Below are positions 17,432 to 24,457 of a stretch of DNA of 64,000 nucleotides, one piece after another; position 1 is the first letter of the stretch; each line of letters begins with the position of its first letter. The stretch is from the NCBI RefSeq assembly GCF_900182985.1, contig NZ_FXUY01000001.1:2852001-2916000 (forward strand), given 5' to 3'. Position numbers and translations under genes: made by a program. This DNA is from Pseudomonas helmanticensis (GTDB taxonomy: Bacteria; Pseudomonadota; Gammaproteobacteria; Pseudomonadales; Pseudomonadaceae). The notes below the pieces were generated by a model. It did no database searches. It worked only from the letters and a program-made list of their open reading frames with translations, and was not told the origin of the DNA.

Positions 17432-18622
17432 TTGCCTCTGCGTAGCACTTTCACGCGTTTCTTTCAGTTGGAAGCTGCCAGCGGTCTGTTATTGATCGCC
17501 GCGGCCATTCTGGCTCTGATTATCAACAACTCGCCACTGTCGTGGCTGTACACCGGCCTGCTCGACACCCCCGTGGTGGCGCAGATCGGTGCGTTGAAAA
17601 TCGCTAAACCCCTGCTGCTGTGGATCAACGACGGCCTGATGGCGATGTTCTTCCTGCTCATCGGCCTGGAAGTGAAGCGCGAAGTCCTCGACGGCCAGCT
17701 GTCGAAACCGTCGCAGATCGTCCTGCCCGGTGCCGCTGCGATTGGCGGCATGCTGGTGCCGGCGCTGATCTACTGGTTCCTCAACCGTGACAATCCGGCA
17801 GCCCTCGACGGCTGGGCGATTCCGACCGCCACCGACATCGCCTTCGCCCTCGGCGTGCTGGCCTTGCTCGGCAAGCGCGTTCCGGTATCGCTGAAGCTGT
17901 TTCTGATGACCCTGGCGATCATCGATGACCTCGGCGCCATCGTGATCATCGCGATCTTCTATTCCGGCGAACTCTCGACCCTGTCGCTGGGTCTGGCGGC
18001 GGCGTGTATCGCGGCGCTGGTGGCGATGAACCGGCTCGGGGTGGTCAAGCTCGGGCCGTACATGATCATCGGCCTGATCCTTTGGGTTTGTGTACTCAAG
18101 AGCGGTGTCCATGCAACGCTGGCGGGTGTCACGTTGGCCTTCTGCATCCCGCTGCGCACGAAAAACGCCGAGCCGTCGCCACTGCTGACCCTCGAACATG
18201 CGCTGCACCCGTGGGTGGCTTACGGCATTCTGCCGCTGTTCGCCTTCGCCAACGCCGGCCTGTCGCTGAGCGGCGTCACCGTCGAAAGCTTCACTCACCA
18301 CGTGCCGATGGGCATTGCGGTTGGTCTGCTGCTGGGCAAGACCGTCGGCGTGTTCGGCCTGACCTGGCTGGCCGTGAAGATCGGCATCGCCACCCTGCCG
18401 CAAGGCGCCAACTGGGGCCAGGTCATGGGCGTGGCGATTCTCTGCGGGATCGGCTTCACCATGAGCCTGTTTGTCGGTTCGCTGGCGTTTGAACCGGGTG
18501 TGAGCGATTACGCCGGGATGGACCGGATGGGGATTTTGACCGGGTCGATTCTGGCGGCGCTGATTGGTTATGCGGTGACGGCGGCGGCGAGTCGCCGAAA
18601 CACAGTACTGAATCCTGCGTAG
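17432..18622 (+). CDS. nhaA: NhaA Na+/H+ antiporter
   Basis: Inner-membrane antiporter that expels Na+ in exchange for protons. The 396 residues hold about 12 helices. Ion-site residues are present: D135 in [11 protein letters not shown]165-D166 in IIDDLGAI and K303 in [10 protein letters not shown], matching E. coli D133, D163/D164 and K300. The start is a TTG at 17432, chosen because GGAGAG lies 6 nt upstream; the in-frame TTG at 17408 has no such site. The 3' end from 18444 is repeated at 20940-21118 as a remnant of the neighbouring tandem duplication. Confidence 0.96.
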   Translation: MPLRSTFTRFFQLEAASGLLLIAAAILALIINNSPLSWLYTGLLDTPVVAQIGALKIAKPLLLWINDGLMAMFFLLIGLEVKREVLDGQLSKPSQIVLPGAAAIGGMLVPALIYWFLNRDNPAALDGWAIPTATDIAFALGVLALLGKRVPVSLKLFLMTLAIIDDLGAIVIIAIFYSGELSTLSLGLAAACIAALVAMNRLGVVKLGPYMIIGLILWVCVLKSGVHATLAGVTLAFCIPLRTKNAEPSPLLTLEHALHPWVAYGILPLFAFANAGLSLSGVTVESFTHHVPMGIAVGLLLGKTVGVFGLTWLAVKIGIATLPQGANWGQVMGVAILCGIGFTMSLFVGSLAFEPGVSDYAGMDRMGILTGSILAALIGYAVTAAASRRNTVLNPA

Positions 18623-18628
18623 AACACC

Positions 18629-18735
18629 TGTGGCGAGGGGATTTATCCCCGTTGGGCTGCGAAGCGGCCCCCGCTTTTAAATTAAGAGCTGGGGGACTGC
18701 TGCGCAGTCCAACGGGGATAAATCCCCTCGCCACA
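18629..18735. repeat. REP-like inverted pair (family C)
   Basis: Two long inverted arms with core GGCGAGGGGATTTATCCCCG and GGGCTGCGAAGCGGCCCC lie after nhaA. The copy at 21125-21231 belongs to the tandem duplication; an independent copy lies at 44268-44392. Confidence 0.9.
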
Positions 18736-18771
18736 AGTGCCGCCATACTGATACACAGCGACTAATCCCCA

Positions 18772-18845
18772 CGTCTTTAGAGACGCGTCCTACAGCCACC
18801 ATTTTCCTGCTTCGTTAACGTTACGCAGCCCTTTGCGAAGGGCTG
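18772..18845 (+). promoter_or_regulatory. Two leader hairpins before bacteriocin gene 1
   Basis: CGTCT-TTAG-AGACG (18772-18785) and CAGCCCTT-TGCG-AAGGGCTG (18826-18845) are perfect stems without T-runs, so they are not terminators. They precede the ribosome site AAGGA by 15 bp and are kept in the second copy. They may control mRNA stability or translation. No LexA-type CTG-N10-CAG box is visible here. Confidence 0.4.
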
Positions 18846-18871
18846 TCGACGGATGAACGAAAGGACGATCA

Positions 18872-20101
18872 GTGGCTGGCAACAAGGACATTCCCCGGGT
18901 TCAAAACCCACCGCAAGGCGACGGGCATCACGTCACCTACCGCTACATGACGGCCACTGAACTGGCCGAGCGCGACGCCAGACAAAATGCTTACGACGCC
19001 ATGCTGGCCCGACAGGATGCTTTCGAGCGCAGCCGTGAGGTGGCGGTCAAAAAAGCCGAGCCCGTTCGGGCTGGCTGTGTATTCGCCAAGTCCTGCAATC
19101 TGCCGGATGCAATTATCGATTACTCCAGTCCTTCGGGGATGGTGCCGACTGACAGCCTGAAGGATTACGGCGAGCTGATTTTGCTGGGCGCGCGTGAGGC
19201 TGATGACAGCGGCGAGGTCCCTCTCAAGAAAATCGGTGCGACAGCCATCCCGGCCGGGTTTGGTAGTCTGGCGTTGGCCGGTTCGGTGTTTGAAACACTG
19301 CCCGCTGTGATATCCAGTGCGGCTGTTGCGCCTTTGGTGGGTTTGGTAGCGCTGTTCATGCCATCGAGTCTTGGCGACAGCGCGTTGTATACCGATGAGC
19401 AGTTGCGCGGACTTGAGCAGGCGCGAACACGAGTTCGGCTGAGCATCGAACAACAGGCCGACGGCCGCCTGAACGGTTACGGTTTTTACACAGGCAAGAA
19501 TCGCGACTGGGAAATGGTTGATGTCGTGCAGTTCACCGCGCGCGGTAGCCAGTTCATTGCGGATCTGGGTGAAGGCGTCGAACTGATCTGGACGCCTGCT
19601 GTGGATGGCTCAGACATCCTCGGCATCCCCGCTTTAGAGACTGCACCGCAGGCACCCCATATTTGGGTTTATCCGCCGACGAAAGCGGCGGATGGGATTT
19701 TGGTCAACCCGGTTTATCCGCCGGAGTATCGGGATTTTATTCTGGTGTTTCCGGCTAATTCGGGTGTTAGGCCGGTATACATCGTAGTCAGCACATCATC
19801 ACGTAAAGGCTTACCGTCCGCGGGGCATAGTTATCATAGGCCTCCAAAAGCAGAGGAAATCACTGCATTTCCCGGACTGATAAAGGTGCAGAAAAAGAAT
19901 CCCATACAAGGAGGCGGAGGACTTCGGGAACGGTGGAAAGATGCGAAAGGTAGAAAAATCTACGAGTGGGATTCGATGCACGGAGAGCTGGAGGTTTACC
20001 GAGCAAGTGACGGAACTCACCTAGGCGCGTTTGACCCCTTTACAGGGGAGCGACGCGAAGATGCGAAAGATGAAAGAAGCATCAGAAAAAAATATTTGTG
20101 A
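18872..20101 (+). CDS. S-type pyocin-like bacteriocin with colicin E3-type rRNase domain
   Basis: 409-residue toxin. The GTG start has AAGGA 8 nt upstream. Residues ~120-300 form a Pyocin_S-type translocation domain (IPAGFGSLALAG, HIWVYPPTKAADGILVNPVYPPEYRDFILVFP in two stretches). The last ~90 residues match the cytotoxic domain of colicin E3/cloacin DF13, which cuts 16S rRNA in the decoding site: GRKIYEWDSMHGELEVYRAS and a KKYL C-terminus, with the catalytic D367, H370 and E374 present. It has no long N-terminal receptor-binding region as in 600-800 residue S-pyocins. An Im3-like immunity gene follows 8 bp later. Confidence 0.9.
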   Translation: MAGNKDIPRVQNPPQGDGHHVTYRYMTATELAERDARQNAYDAMLARQDAFERSREVAVKKAEPVRAGCVFAKSCNLPDAIIDYSSPSGMVPTDSLKDYGELILLGAREADDSGEVPLKKIGATAIPAGFGSLALAGSVFETLPAVISSAAVAPLVGLVALFMPSSLGDSALYTDEQLRGLEQARTRVRLSIEQQADGRLNGYGFYTGKNRDWEMVDVVQFTARGSQFIADLGEGVELIWTPAVDGSDILGIPALETAPQAPHIWVYPPTKAADGILVNPVYPPEYRDFILVFPANSGVRPVYIVVSTSSRKGLPSAGHSYHRPPKAEEITAFPGLIKVQKKNPIQGGGGLRERWKDAKGRKIYEWDSMHGELEVYRASDGTHLGAFDPFTGERREDAKDERSIRKKYL

Positions 20102-20109
20102 GGTTGATG

Positions 20110-20364
20110 ATGGGATTAAAACTGAGGCTAGAGTGGTACGACAAGCAAAACCATCTATGCGAGGGTGAAGAGTATTCCAAGGATTTAGGTGATGATGAAA
20201 CCGTTTTGAATGCTTTGGGTATACCTGTGGAAAACAACATAAACAATGGCGGTTTCAATGTTCTCGAAGATTGGATTCGAATCATTCAGCCGTATTTTCA
20301 ACATGGCATCGTCTTCAAAACTTACGATTATCAGATCTCTTTTGACTACAGCGATGTCTGGTGA
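20110..20364 (+). CDS. Colicin E3/cloacin-type immunity protein (Im3-like)
   Basis: 84-residue acidic protein that should bind and block the upstream rRNase domain. The sequence follows Im3 closely: MGLKLRLEWYDK, EGEEYSKDLGDDETVLNALGIP, NNGGF, QPYF and SFDYSD. The start at 20110 matches the family start and has GAGG 6 nt upstream, overlapping the toxin stop region. Its pairing with an E3-type toxin is fully consistent. Confidence 0.93.
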   Translation: MGLKLRLEWYDKQNHLCEGEEYSKDLGDDETVLNALGIPVENNINNGGFNVLEDWIRIIQPYFQHGIVFKTYDYQISFDYSDVW

Positions 20365-20373
20365 CGGTCTCTT

Positions 20374-20607
20374 ATGATTTATAGGATTGAAGCATTCGAT
20401 AGGAAAACAGAGTTTCTCGTTTTTGAAGAAGACCTGCCTAGCGGATGCGACGAGAACCTGGCTGCTATCATGAATTGGTCTTGTAAGCAGGAAGGCTGGG
20501 AGGGTTACGATCTTTCAAATAATCAGCTTGCCGCGCTGGAGAAACTGCTGGAAAGGAATGTCTTCGATCCGAAGTACACCTTCCAACTGACGTGCAATGG
20601 ACGTTGA
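20374..20607 (+). CDS. Small acidic protein after the E3-type immunity gene, possible extra immunity protein
   Basis: 77-residue protein that I do not recognise with certainty. It starts 9 bp after the Im3-like stop on the same strand and reads YRIEAFDRKTEFLVFEED, NWSCKQEGWEGYDLS and VFDPKYTFQLTC. It is acidic, small and co-transcribed with a bacteriocin-immunity pair and has no counterpart in the second module. It may be an orphan immunity protein for a toxin lost from this locus. The operon terminator lies 12 bp after its stop. Confidence 0.7.
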   Translation: MIYRIEAFDRKTEFLVFEEDLPSGCDENLAAIMNWSCKQEGWEGYDLSNNQLAALEKLLERNVFDPKYTFQLTCNGR

Positions 20608-20618
20608 AACGCATTAAA

Positions 20619-20650
20619 AAAACCCCGACCAGTCACCTGATCGGGGTTTT
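20619..20650. terminator. Bidirectional terminator after bacteriocin module 1
   Basis: A stem of AAAACCCCGA/TCGGGGTTTT with a 12-nt loop. An almost identical terminator closes module 2 at 22847-22880, marking the right-hand shared flank of the two modules. Confidence 0.9.
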
Positions 20651-20670
20651 CTTTAACAACTCGCTATCGC

Positions 20671-20939
20671 TTAGTGCGAAACGCGGCTCGTCCCGCCAAC
20701 AGTCGAAATCCGCACGCGCTCGCCAACGCGGAACACTTCGTTCTCCTGAACCTGCTGCACATAGGCGCGCATGCTGCCGTCGTCTTCACGTACGGTGATT
20801 TCCACACCTTGCGTACGGGTCAGGCCTTCTTCAGTGGCCGAACTAATCAAGCCACCCGCCACCGCACCGATGACTGCAGCAACGATGCTGCCCTTGCCAC
20901 CGCCAACGGCTGCACCGGCGAGGTCGCCCATCGGGGTCG
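20671..20939 (-). pseudogene. Truncated slyB-like gene (3' part only)
   Basis: On the minus strand this encodes the C-terminal part of the lipoprotein complete at 22899-23363: the glycine zipper ([20 protein letters not shown]) and the tail ending GGTSRVSH. It lacks the signal peptide and lipobox, has a small in-frame deletion in the glycine-rich part, and is cut at 20939 where nhaA-derived sequence begins. It is the relic of the original right flank of module 1. Confidence 0.88.
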
Positions 20940-21118
20940 GCGGGATCGGCTTCACCATGAGCCTGTTCGTCGGCTCGTTGGCGTTTGAACCGGGTGTGAG
21001 CGATTACGCGGGGATGGACCGGATGGGGATTTTGACCGGATCGATTCTGGCGGCGCTGATTGGTTATGCGGTGACGGCGGCGGCGAGTCGCCGAAACACA
21101 GTATTGAATCCTGCGTAG
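20940..21118 (+). pseudogene. nhaA 3' fragment created by tandem duplication
   Basis: The last ~58 codons of nhaA are repeated in frame ([20 protein letters not shown] to RRNTVLNPA) without start or upstream domains. Identity with 18444-18622 is nearly complete, and the left edge joins the broken slyB copy. It marks the junction of the duplication and is not a functional gene. Confidence 0.92.
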
Positions 21119-21124
21119 AACACC

Positions 21125-21231
21125 TGTGGCGAGGGGATTTATCCCCGTTGGGCTGCGAAGCGGCCCCCGCTTTTAAATTAAGAGCTGGGGGACTGCTGCG
21201 CAGTCCAACGGGGATAAATCCCCTCGCCACA
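21125..21231. repeat. REP-like inverted pair (family C, duplicated copy)
   Basis: Copy of 18629-18735 carried along by the tandem duplication; both arms are intact. Confidence 0.9.
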
Positions 21232-21367
21232 AGTGCCGCCATACTGATACACAGCGACTAATCCCCACGTCTTTAGAGACGCGTCCTACAGCCACCATTT
21301 TCCTGCTTCGTTAACGTTACGCAGCCCTTTGCGAAGGGCTGTCGATGGATGAACGAAAGGACGATCA

Positions 21368-22555
21368 GTGGCTGGTAACAAGGACATTCCTCGGGTTCCC
21401 AACCCACCGCAAGGCGACGGGCATCACGTCACCTACCGCTACATGACGGCCACTGAACTGGCCGAGCGCGACGCCAGACAAAATGCTTACGACGCCATGC
21501 TGGCCCGACAGGATGCTTTCGAGCGCAGCCGTGAGGTGGCGGTCAAAAAAGCCGAGCCCGTTCGGGCTGGCTGTGTATTCGCCAAGTCCTGCAATCTGCC
21601 GGATGCAATTATCGATTACTCCAGTCCTGCGGGGATGGTGCCGACTGACAGCCTGAAGGATTACGGCGACCTGATTTTGCTGGGCGCGCGTGAGGCTGAT
21701 GACAGCGGCGACGTCCCTCTCAAGAAAATCGGTGCGACAGCCATCCCAGCCGGGTTTGGTAGTCTGGCGTTGGCCGGTTCGGTGTTTGAAACACTGCCCG
21801 CTATGATATCCAGTGCGGCTGTTGCGCCTTTGGTGGGTTTGGTCGCGCTGTTCATGCCATCGAGTCTTGGCGACAGCGCATTGTATACCGATGAGCAGTT
21901 GCGCGGACTTGAGCAGGCGCGAACACGAGTTCGGCTGAGCATCGAACAACAGGCCGACGGCCGCCTGAACGGTTACGGTTTTTACACAGGCAAGAATCGC
22001 GACTGGGAAATGGTTGATGTCGTGCAGTTCACCGCGCGCGGTAGCCAGTTCATTGCGGATCTGGGTGAAGGCGTCCAACTGATCTGGACGCCGGCTGTGG
22101 ACGGTTCCGACATCCTCGGTATTCCGGCGTTGGAGGCTGCACCGCAGGCGCCGCATATTTGGGTGTATCCGCCGACGAAAGCGGCGGATGGGATTCTGGT
22201 CAACCCGGTTTATCCGCCGGAGTACAGGGATTTTATTCTAGTTTTTCCACTAGGCTCGTTGGTTCAGCCGGTTTATATAGTTGTAAGTAAACTTCCTGAC
22301 CACAAGTATTACGACGACCCGGAAACACTTCCCGCATTCCCCGATACGAAAAGGGTGAAGTCAAAAGCTTCCGTACAGGGAGGGGGAAAGAAAAGAGCCC
22401 GCTGGCTTGATCGAAAGAGCCGGATATATGAGTGGGACTCCAAAAGCGGTGCTGTCGAAATTTATGACAAATTAGGAATACACCTAGGAGAGTTCGATCA
22501 CGTAACCGGGAAGCAAACCAAAAAAGCGAAGCCGGGCCGGACGACTCCCAAATAA
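21368..22555 (+). CDS. S-type pyocin-like bacteriocin, variant E3/S6-type rRNase tip
   Basis: 395-residue toxin, a duplicate of the gene at 18872. The first ~293 residues are nearly identical, with the same GTG start and translocation domain. The last ~100 residues are different: GGGKKRARWLDRKSRIYEWDSKSGAVEIY...HLGEFDHVTGKQTKK. This belongs to the colicin E3-like fold, close to the pyocin S6 type as I recall. D357 and E364 align with the catalytic D and E, but the position of the catalytic His is S360. A different immunity gene follows 19 bp later. Confidence 0.88.
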   Translation: MAGNKDIPRVPNPPQGDGHHVTYRYMTATELAERDARQNAYDAMLARQDAFERSREVAVKKAEPVRAGCVFAKSCNLPDAIIDYSSPAGMVPTDSLKDYGDLILLGAREADDSGDVPLKKIGATAIPAGFGSLALAGSVFETLPAMISSAAVAPLVGLVALFMPSSLGDSALYTDEQLRGLEQARTRVRLSIEQQADGRLNGYGFYTGKNRDWEMVDVVQFTARGSQFIADLGEGVQLIWTPAVDGSDILGIPALEAAPQAPHIWVYPPTKAADGILVNPVYPPEYRDFILVFPLGSLVQPVYIVVSKLPDHKYYDDPETLPAFPDTKRVKSKASVQGGGKKRARWLDRKSRIYEWDSKSGAVEIYDKLGIHLGEFDHVTGKQTKKAKPGRTTPK

Positions 22556-22574
22556 CTCAAGAACGAGAAAAACT

Positions 22575-22826
22575 ATGCGTTACCTATCTATCACTGGATT
22601 CTTGCCTGACGAAGCAAAAGACGATTCATTGCAGTTCGAGCTACTGATAAAAGACTACGAGCTAAACCAAGCATTAGCACAATTAACAGAATCAAAATCC
22701 CTTGATGATCTGGAACCAGGTGAACTGGAAATGACTGATACTCAAATAAAGCAAGCCGCGGAACTCTTGAACACCGAGTTCCCGGAAGGCTTGGAATATT
22801 TCATTGGAACCCGAGCATTATCTTGA
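22575..22826 (+). CDS. Pyocin S6-type immunity protein
   Basis: 83-residue acidic protein following the second toxin. The pattern LSITGFLPDEAKDDSLQFEL, LDDLEPGELEMTDTQIKQA and EGLEYFIGTR fits the pyocin S6 immunity family as I remember it and is unrelated to the Im3-like protein of module 1. It should protect against the variant tip of the upstream gene. A bidirectional terminator follows. Confidence 0.82.
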   Translation: MRYLSITGFLPDEAKDDSLQFELLIKDYELNQALAQLTESKSLDDLEPGELEMTDTQIKQAAELLNTEFPEGLEYFIGTRALS

Positions 22827-22846
22827 CGAACGAGGGTGCAAAAAAC

Positions 22847-22880
22847 AAAAACCCCGACCAGTCACCTGATCGGGGTTTTT
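22847..22880. terminator. Bidirectional terminator after bacteriocin module 2
   Basis: An 11-bp stem AAAAACCCCGA/TCGGGGTTTTT with a 12-nt loop serves the bacteriocin operon and the convergent slyB-like gene. Confidence 0.92.
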
Positions 22881-22898
22881 CTTTACCCTACATCCCGC

Positions 22899-23363
22899 TT
22901 AGTGCGAAACGCGGCTGGTCCCGCCGACGGTGGAGATGCGCACGCGCTCGCCAACGCGGAACACTTCATTCTCCTGAACCTGCTGCACATAGGCGCGCAT
23001 GCTGCCGTCGTCTTCACGTACGGTGATTTCCACACCTTGCGTACGGGTCAGGCCTTCTTCAGTCGCCGAACCAATCAAGCCACCCGCCACCGCACCGATG
23101 ACTGCAGCAACAATGCTGCCCTTGCCACCGCCGATCGCGCTGCCGCCGACGCCGCCGACTGCTGCACCGGCGATGCCGCCGATCGGGGTTTTGGTGCCTT
23201 CAATTTTCACCGGGCGCAGGGATTCGATGGTGCCCATGCGAATCGTCTGCACGCGACGTGCTTCGTCACGGGAGTAGGAGTCACCGGTCAGGCTCGATTG
23301 GCAGCCGGTAAGCAACATCGCCATCGTGGAAAAGGAAGCAACCAGCAGAACAGACTTACGCAT
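22899..23363 (-). CDS. SlyB-like glycine-zipper outer-membrane lipoprotein
   Basis: 154-residue lipoprotein. The start MRKSVLLVAS at 23363 leads into the lipobox LLTGC. A glycine zipper (GGIAGAAVGGVGGSAIGGGKG, then [17 protein letters not shown]) spans the middle, and the C-terminal part ([21 protein letters not shown]) is the usual beta-rich tail. The family is associated with envelope stability and stress. It faces the bacteriocin operon across a shared terminator, and a broken copy lies at 20671-20939. Confidence 0.9.
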   Translation of the reverse strand: MRKSVLLVASFSTMAMLLTGCQSSLTGDSYSRDEARRVQTIRMGTIESLRPVKIEGTKTPIGGIAGAAVGGVGGSAIGGGKGSIVAAVIGAVAGGLIGSATEEGLTRTQGVEITVREDDGSMRAYVQQVQENEVFRVGERVRISTVGGTSRVSH

Positions 23364-23543
23364 AGCATCAACTCCAAAAGAACATATATTCATTAAACTC
23401 CGTGGCTTGACGCCTGTCACGACGCAGCCCGGACAAATTCGCTTTCATTCAGGCACGGTACAGACGCCTGCACGCTTTCGCTGACATAGCCCCTACAGTA
23501 GCGCCAAATTGGCAAACCTGCGCCACCGAGGCCAAGGATTTTC

Positions 23544-23780
23544 ATGGATTACTTCATCATCGTCGTCACCACTGCCGCCGGTTTGTACTTCCATTGGTGG
23601 TTGTACAGACGGATCAAGCGCTGGATGGATCGCGACCTGGCGCTGTCACTGGCGGGTAAGGATGAGGGCAAACGTGCCTTCATGCTTGACCAGCTGGCGC
23701 GCGCTCAGGCGCAGAAGATCAAGCGCCGGGATCTGCCGAAGTGGCTTGAGGCCGCGTCAGCAGGCTATCCCGCTCGGTAG
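23544..23780 (+). CDS. Small hypothetical membrane protein
   Basis: 78-residue protein with one N-terminal transmembrane helix (YFIIVVTTAAGLYFHWWLY) and a basic, helical cytosolic tail (RRIKRWMDRD, AQAQKIKRRDLPKWLE). A ribosome site AAGG lies 7 nt before the ATG. It is convergent with pdxH, with only 5 bp between the stops. I do not know its function. Confidence 0.75.
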   Translation: MDYFIIVVTTAAGLYFHWWLYRRIKRWMDRDLALSLAGKDEGKRAFMLDQLARAQAQKIKRRDLPKWLEAASAGYPAR

Positions 23781-23785
23781 ACTGT

Positions 23786-24433
23786 TCAGGGTGCCAGACG
23801 TTCAAGAATCCAGTCGGCGCCTTGCACACGGTAGTTGAGGCGATCGTGCAGGCGGCTTGGACGGCCCTGCCAGAACTCGATGCGCTCCGGCAGCAAGCGG
23901 TAACCGCCCCAGTGTTCCGGGCAGTCGGGCTGTGTGTCGGAAAAGCGCTGCTCGGTTGCCTTGAGCAAATCTTCCAGTTCACCGCGCCCGTCGATCACCC
24001 GACTCTGCGGCGATGCCCAGGCACCGAGACGGCTGCCCAGCGGCCGCACCTGATAATACGCATCGGACTCTTGCGGCGTGACCTTCACCACGCGCCCTTC
24101 GATGCGCACCTGGCGCTCCAGGGTTGGCCAGAAAAAGGTCATGGCGGCAAACGGATTTGCCGCCAGTTGCTGGCCCTTGGCGCTGTCATAGTTGGTGAAG
24201 AACGTGAAGCCCTGCTCGTCCAGGCCCTTGAGCAGCAGAATGCGGCAATGCGGACGCCCGTCAGCATCGACCGTGGCCAGGGTCATGGCGTTGGCTTCAA
24301 CCGGCGCCTGTTCGGTTTTCACCGCGTCGGCAAACCACTGGTGAAACAGCGCAAACGGCTCGGCCGGGGCTTGCGCCTCGGTCAGGCCATCGCGGGTGTA
24401 ATCACGACGCATATCTGCCAGAGCCTGGGTCAT
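23786..24433 (-). CDS. pdxH: Pyridoxamine 5'-phosphate oxidase
   Basis: FMN enzyme that oxidises pyridoxine or pyridoxamine 5'-phosphate to PLP, the last step of vitamin B6 synthesis and salvage. The 215 residues have the family motifs [36 protein letters not shown] (in two stretches), [14 protein letters not shown], and the C-terminal signature [13 protein letters not shown]. The gene lies directly downstream of the OmpA-type gene on the same strand with a 24-bp gap. Confidence 0.96.
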   Translation of the reverse strand: MTQALADMRRDYTRDGLTEAQAPAEPFALFHQWFADAVKTEQAPVEANAMTLATVDADGRPHCRILLLKGLDEQGFTFFTNYDSAKGQQLAANPFAAMTFFWPTLERQVRIEGRVVKVTPQESDAYYQVRPLGSRLGAWASPQSRVIDGRGELEDLLKATEQRFSDTQPDCPEHWGGYRLLPERIEFWQGRPSRLHDRLNYRVQGADWILERLAP

Positions 24434-24457
24434 GGCGCATTCCTTTTCGTTAGCGGA

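Larger units (their letters stand above)
18444..19752. repeat. Tandem duplication unit, copy 1 (left shared block)
   Basis: This block (nhaA 3' end, REP, leader and first ~293 codons of the bacteriocin) recurs at 20940-22248 with a constant offset of 2496 bp and few mismatches. After it the two copies diverge in toxin tip and immunity genes, then match again at the terminator and slyB-like end. Confidence 0.92.
20940..22248. repeat. Tandem duplication unit, copy 2 (left shared block)
   Basis: Second copy of 18444-19752 with the same 2496-bp offset throughout. Only seven amino-acid differences were counted by eye in the ~293 shared toxin residues. Confidence 0.92.

Noticed and set aside
18738..18871. 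LexA/PrtN box upstream of the bacteriocin
   Set aside because: No CTG-N10-CAG or P-box match was found by eye; only hairpins and a CGTTAACG palindrome.
20771..21118. 115-codon frame joining antisense slyB to the nhaA end
   Set aside because: It is a chance fusion at the duplication junction without a ribosome site; described here as two pseudogene fragments.
17432..23363. Prophage or genomic island around the bacteriocins
   Set aside because: No integrase, tRNA attachment site, lysis or phage genes; the locus sits between the housekeeping genes nhaA and slyB/pdxH.
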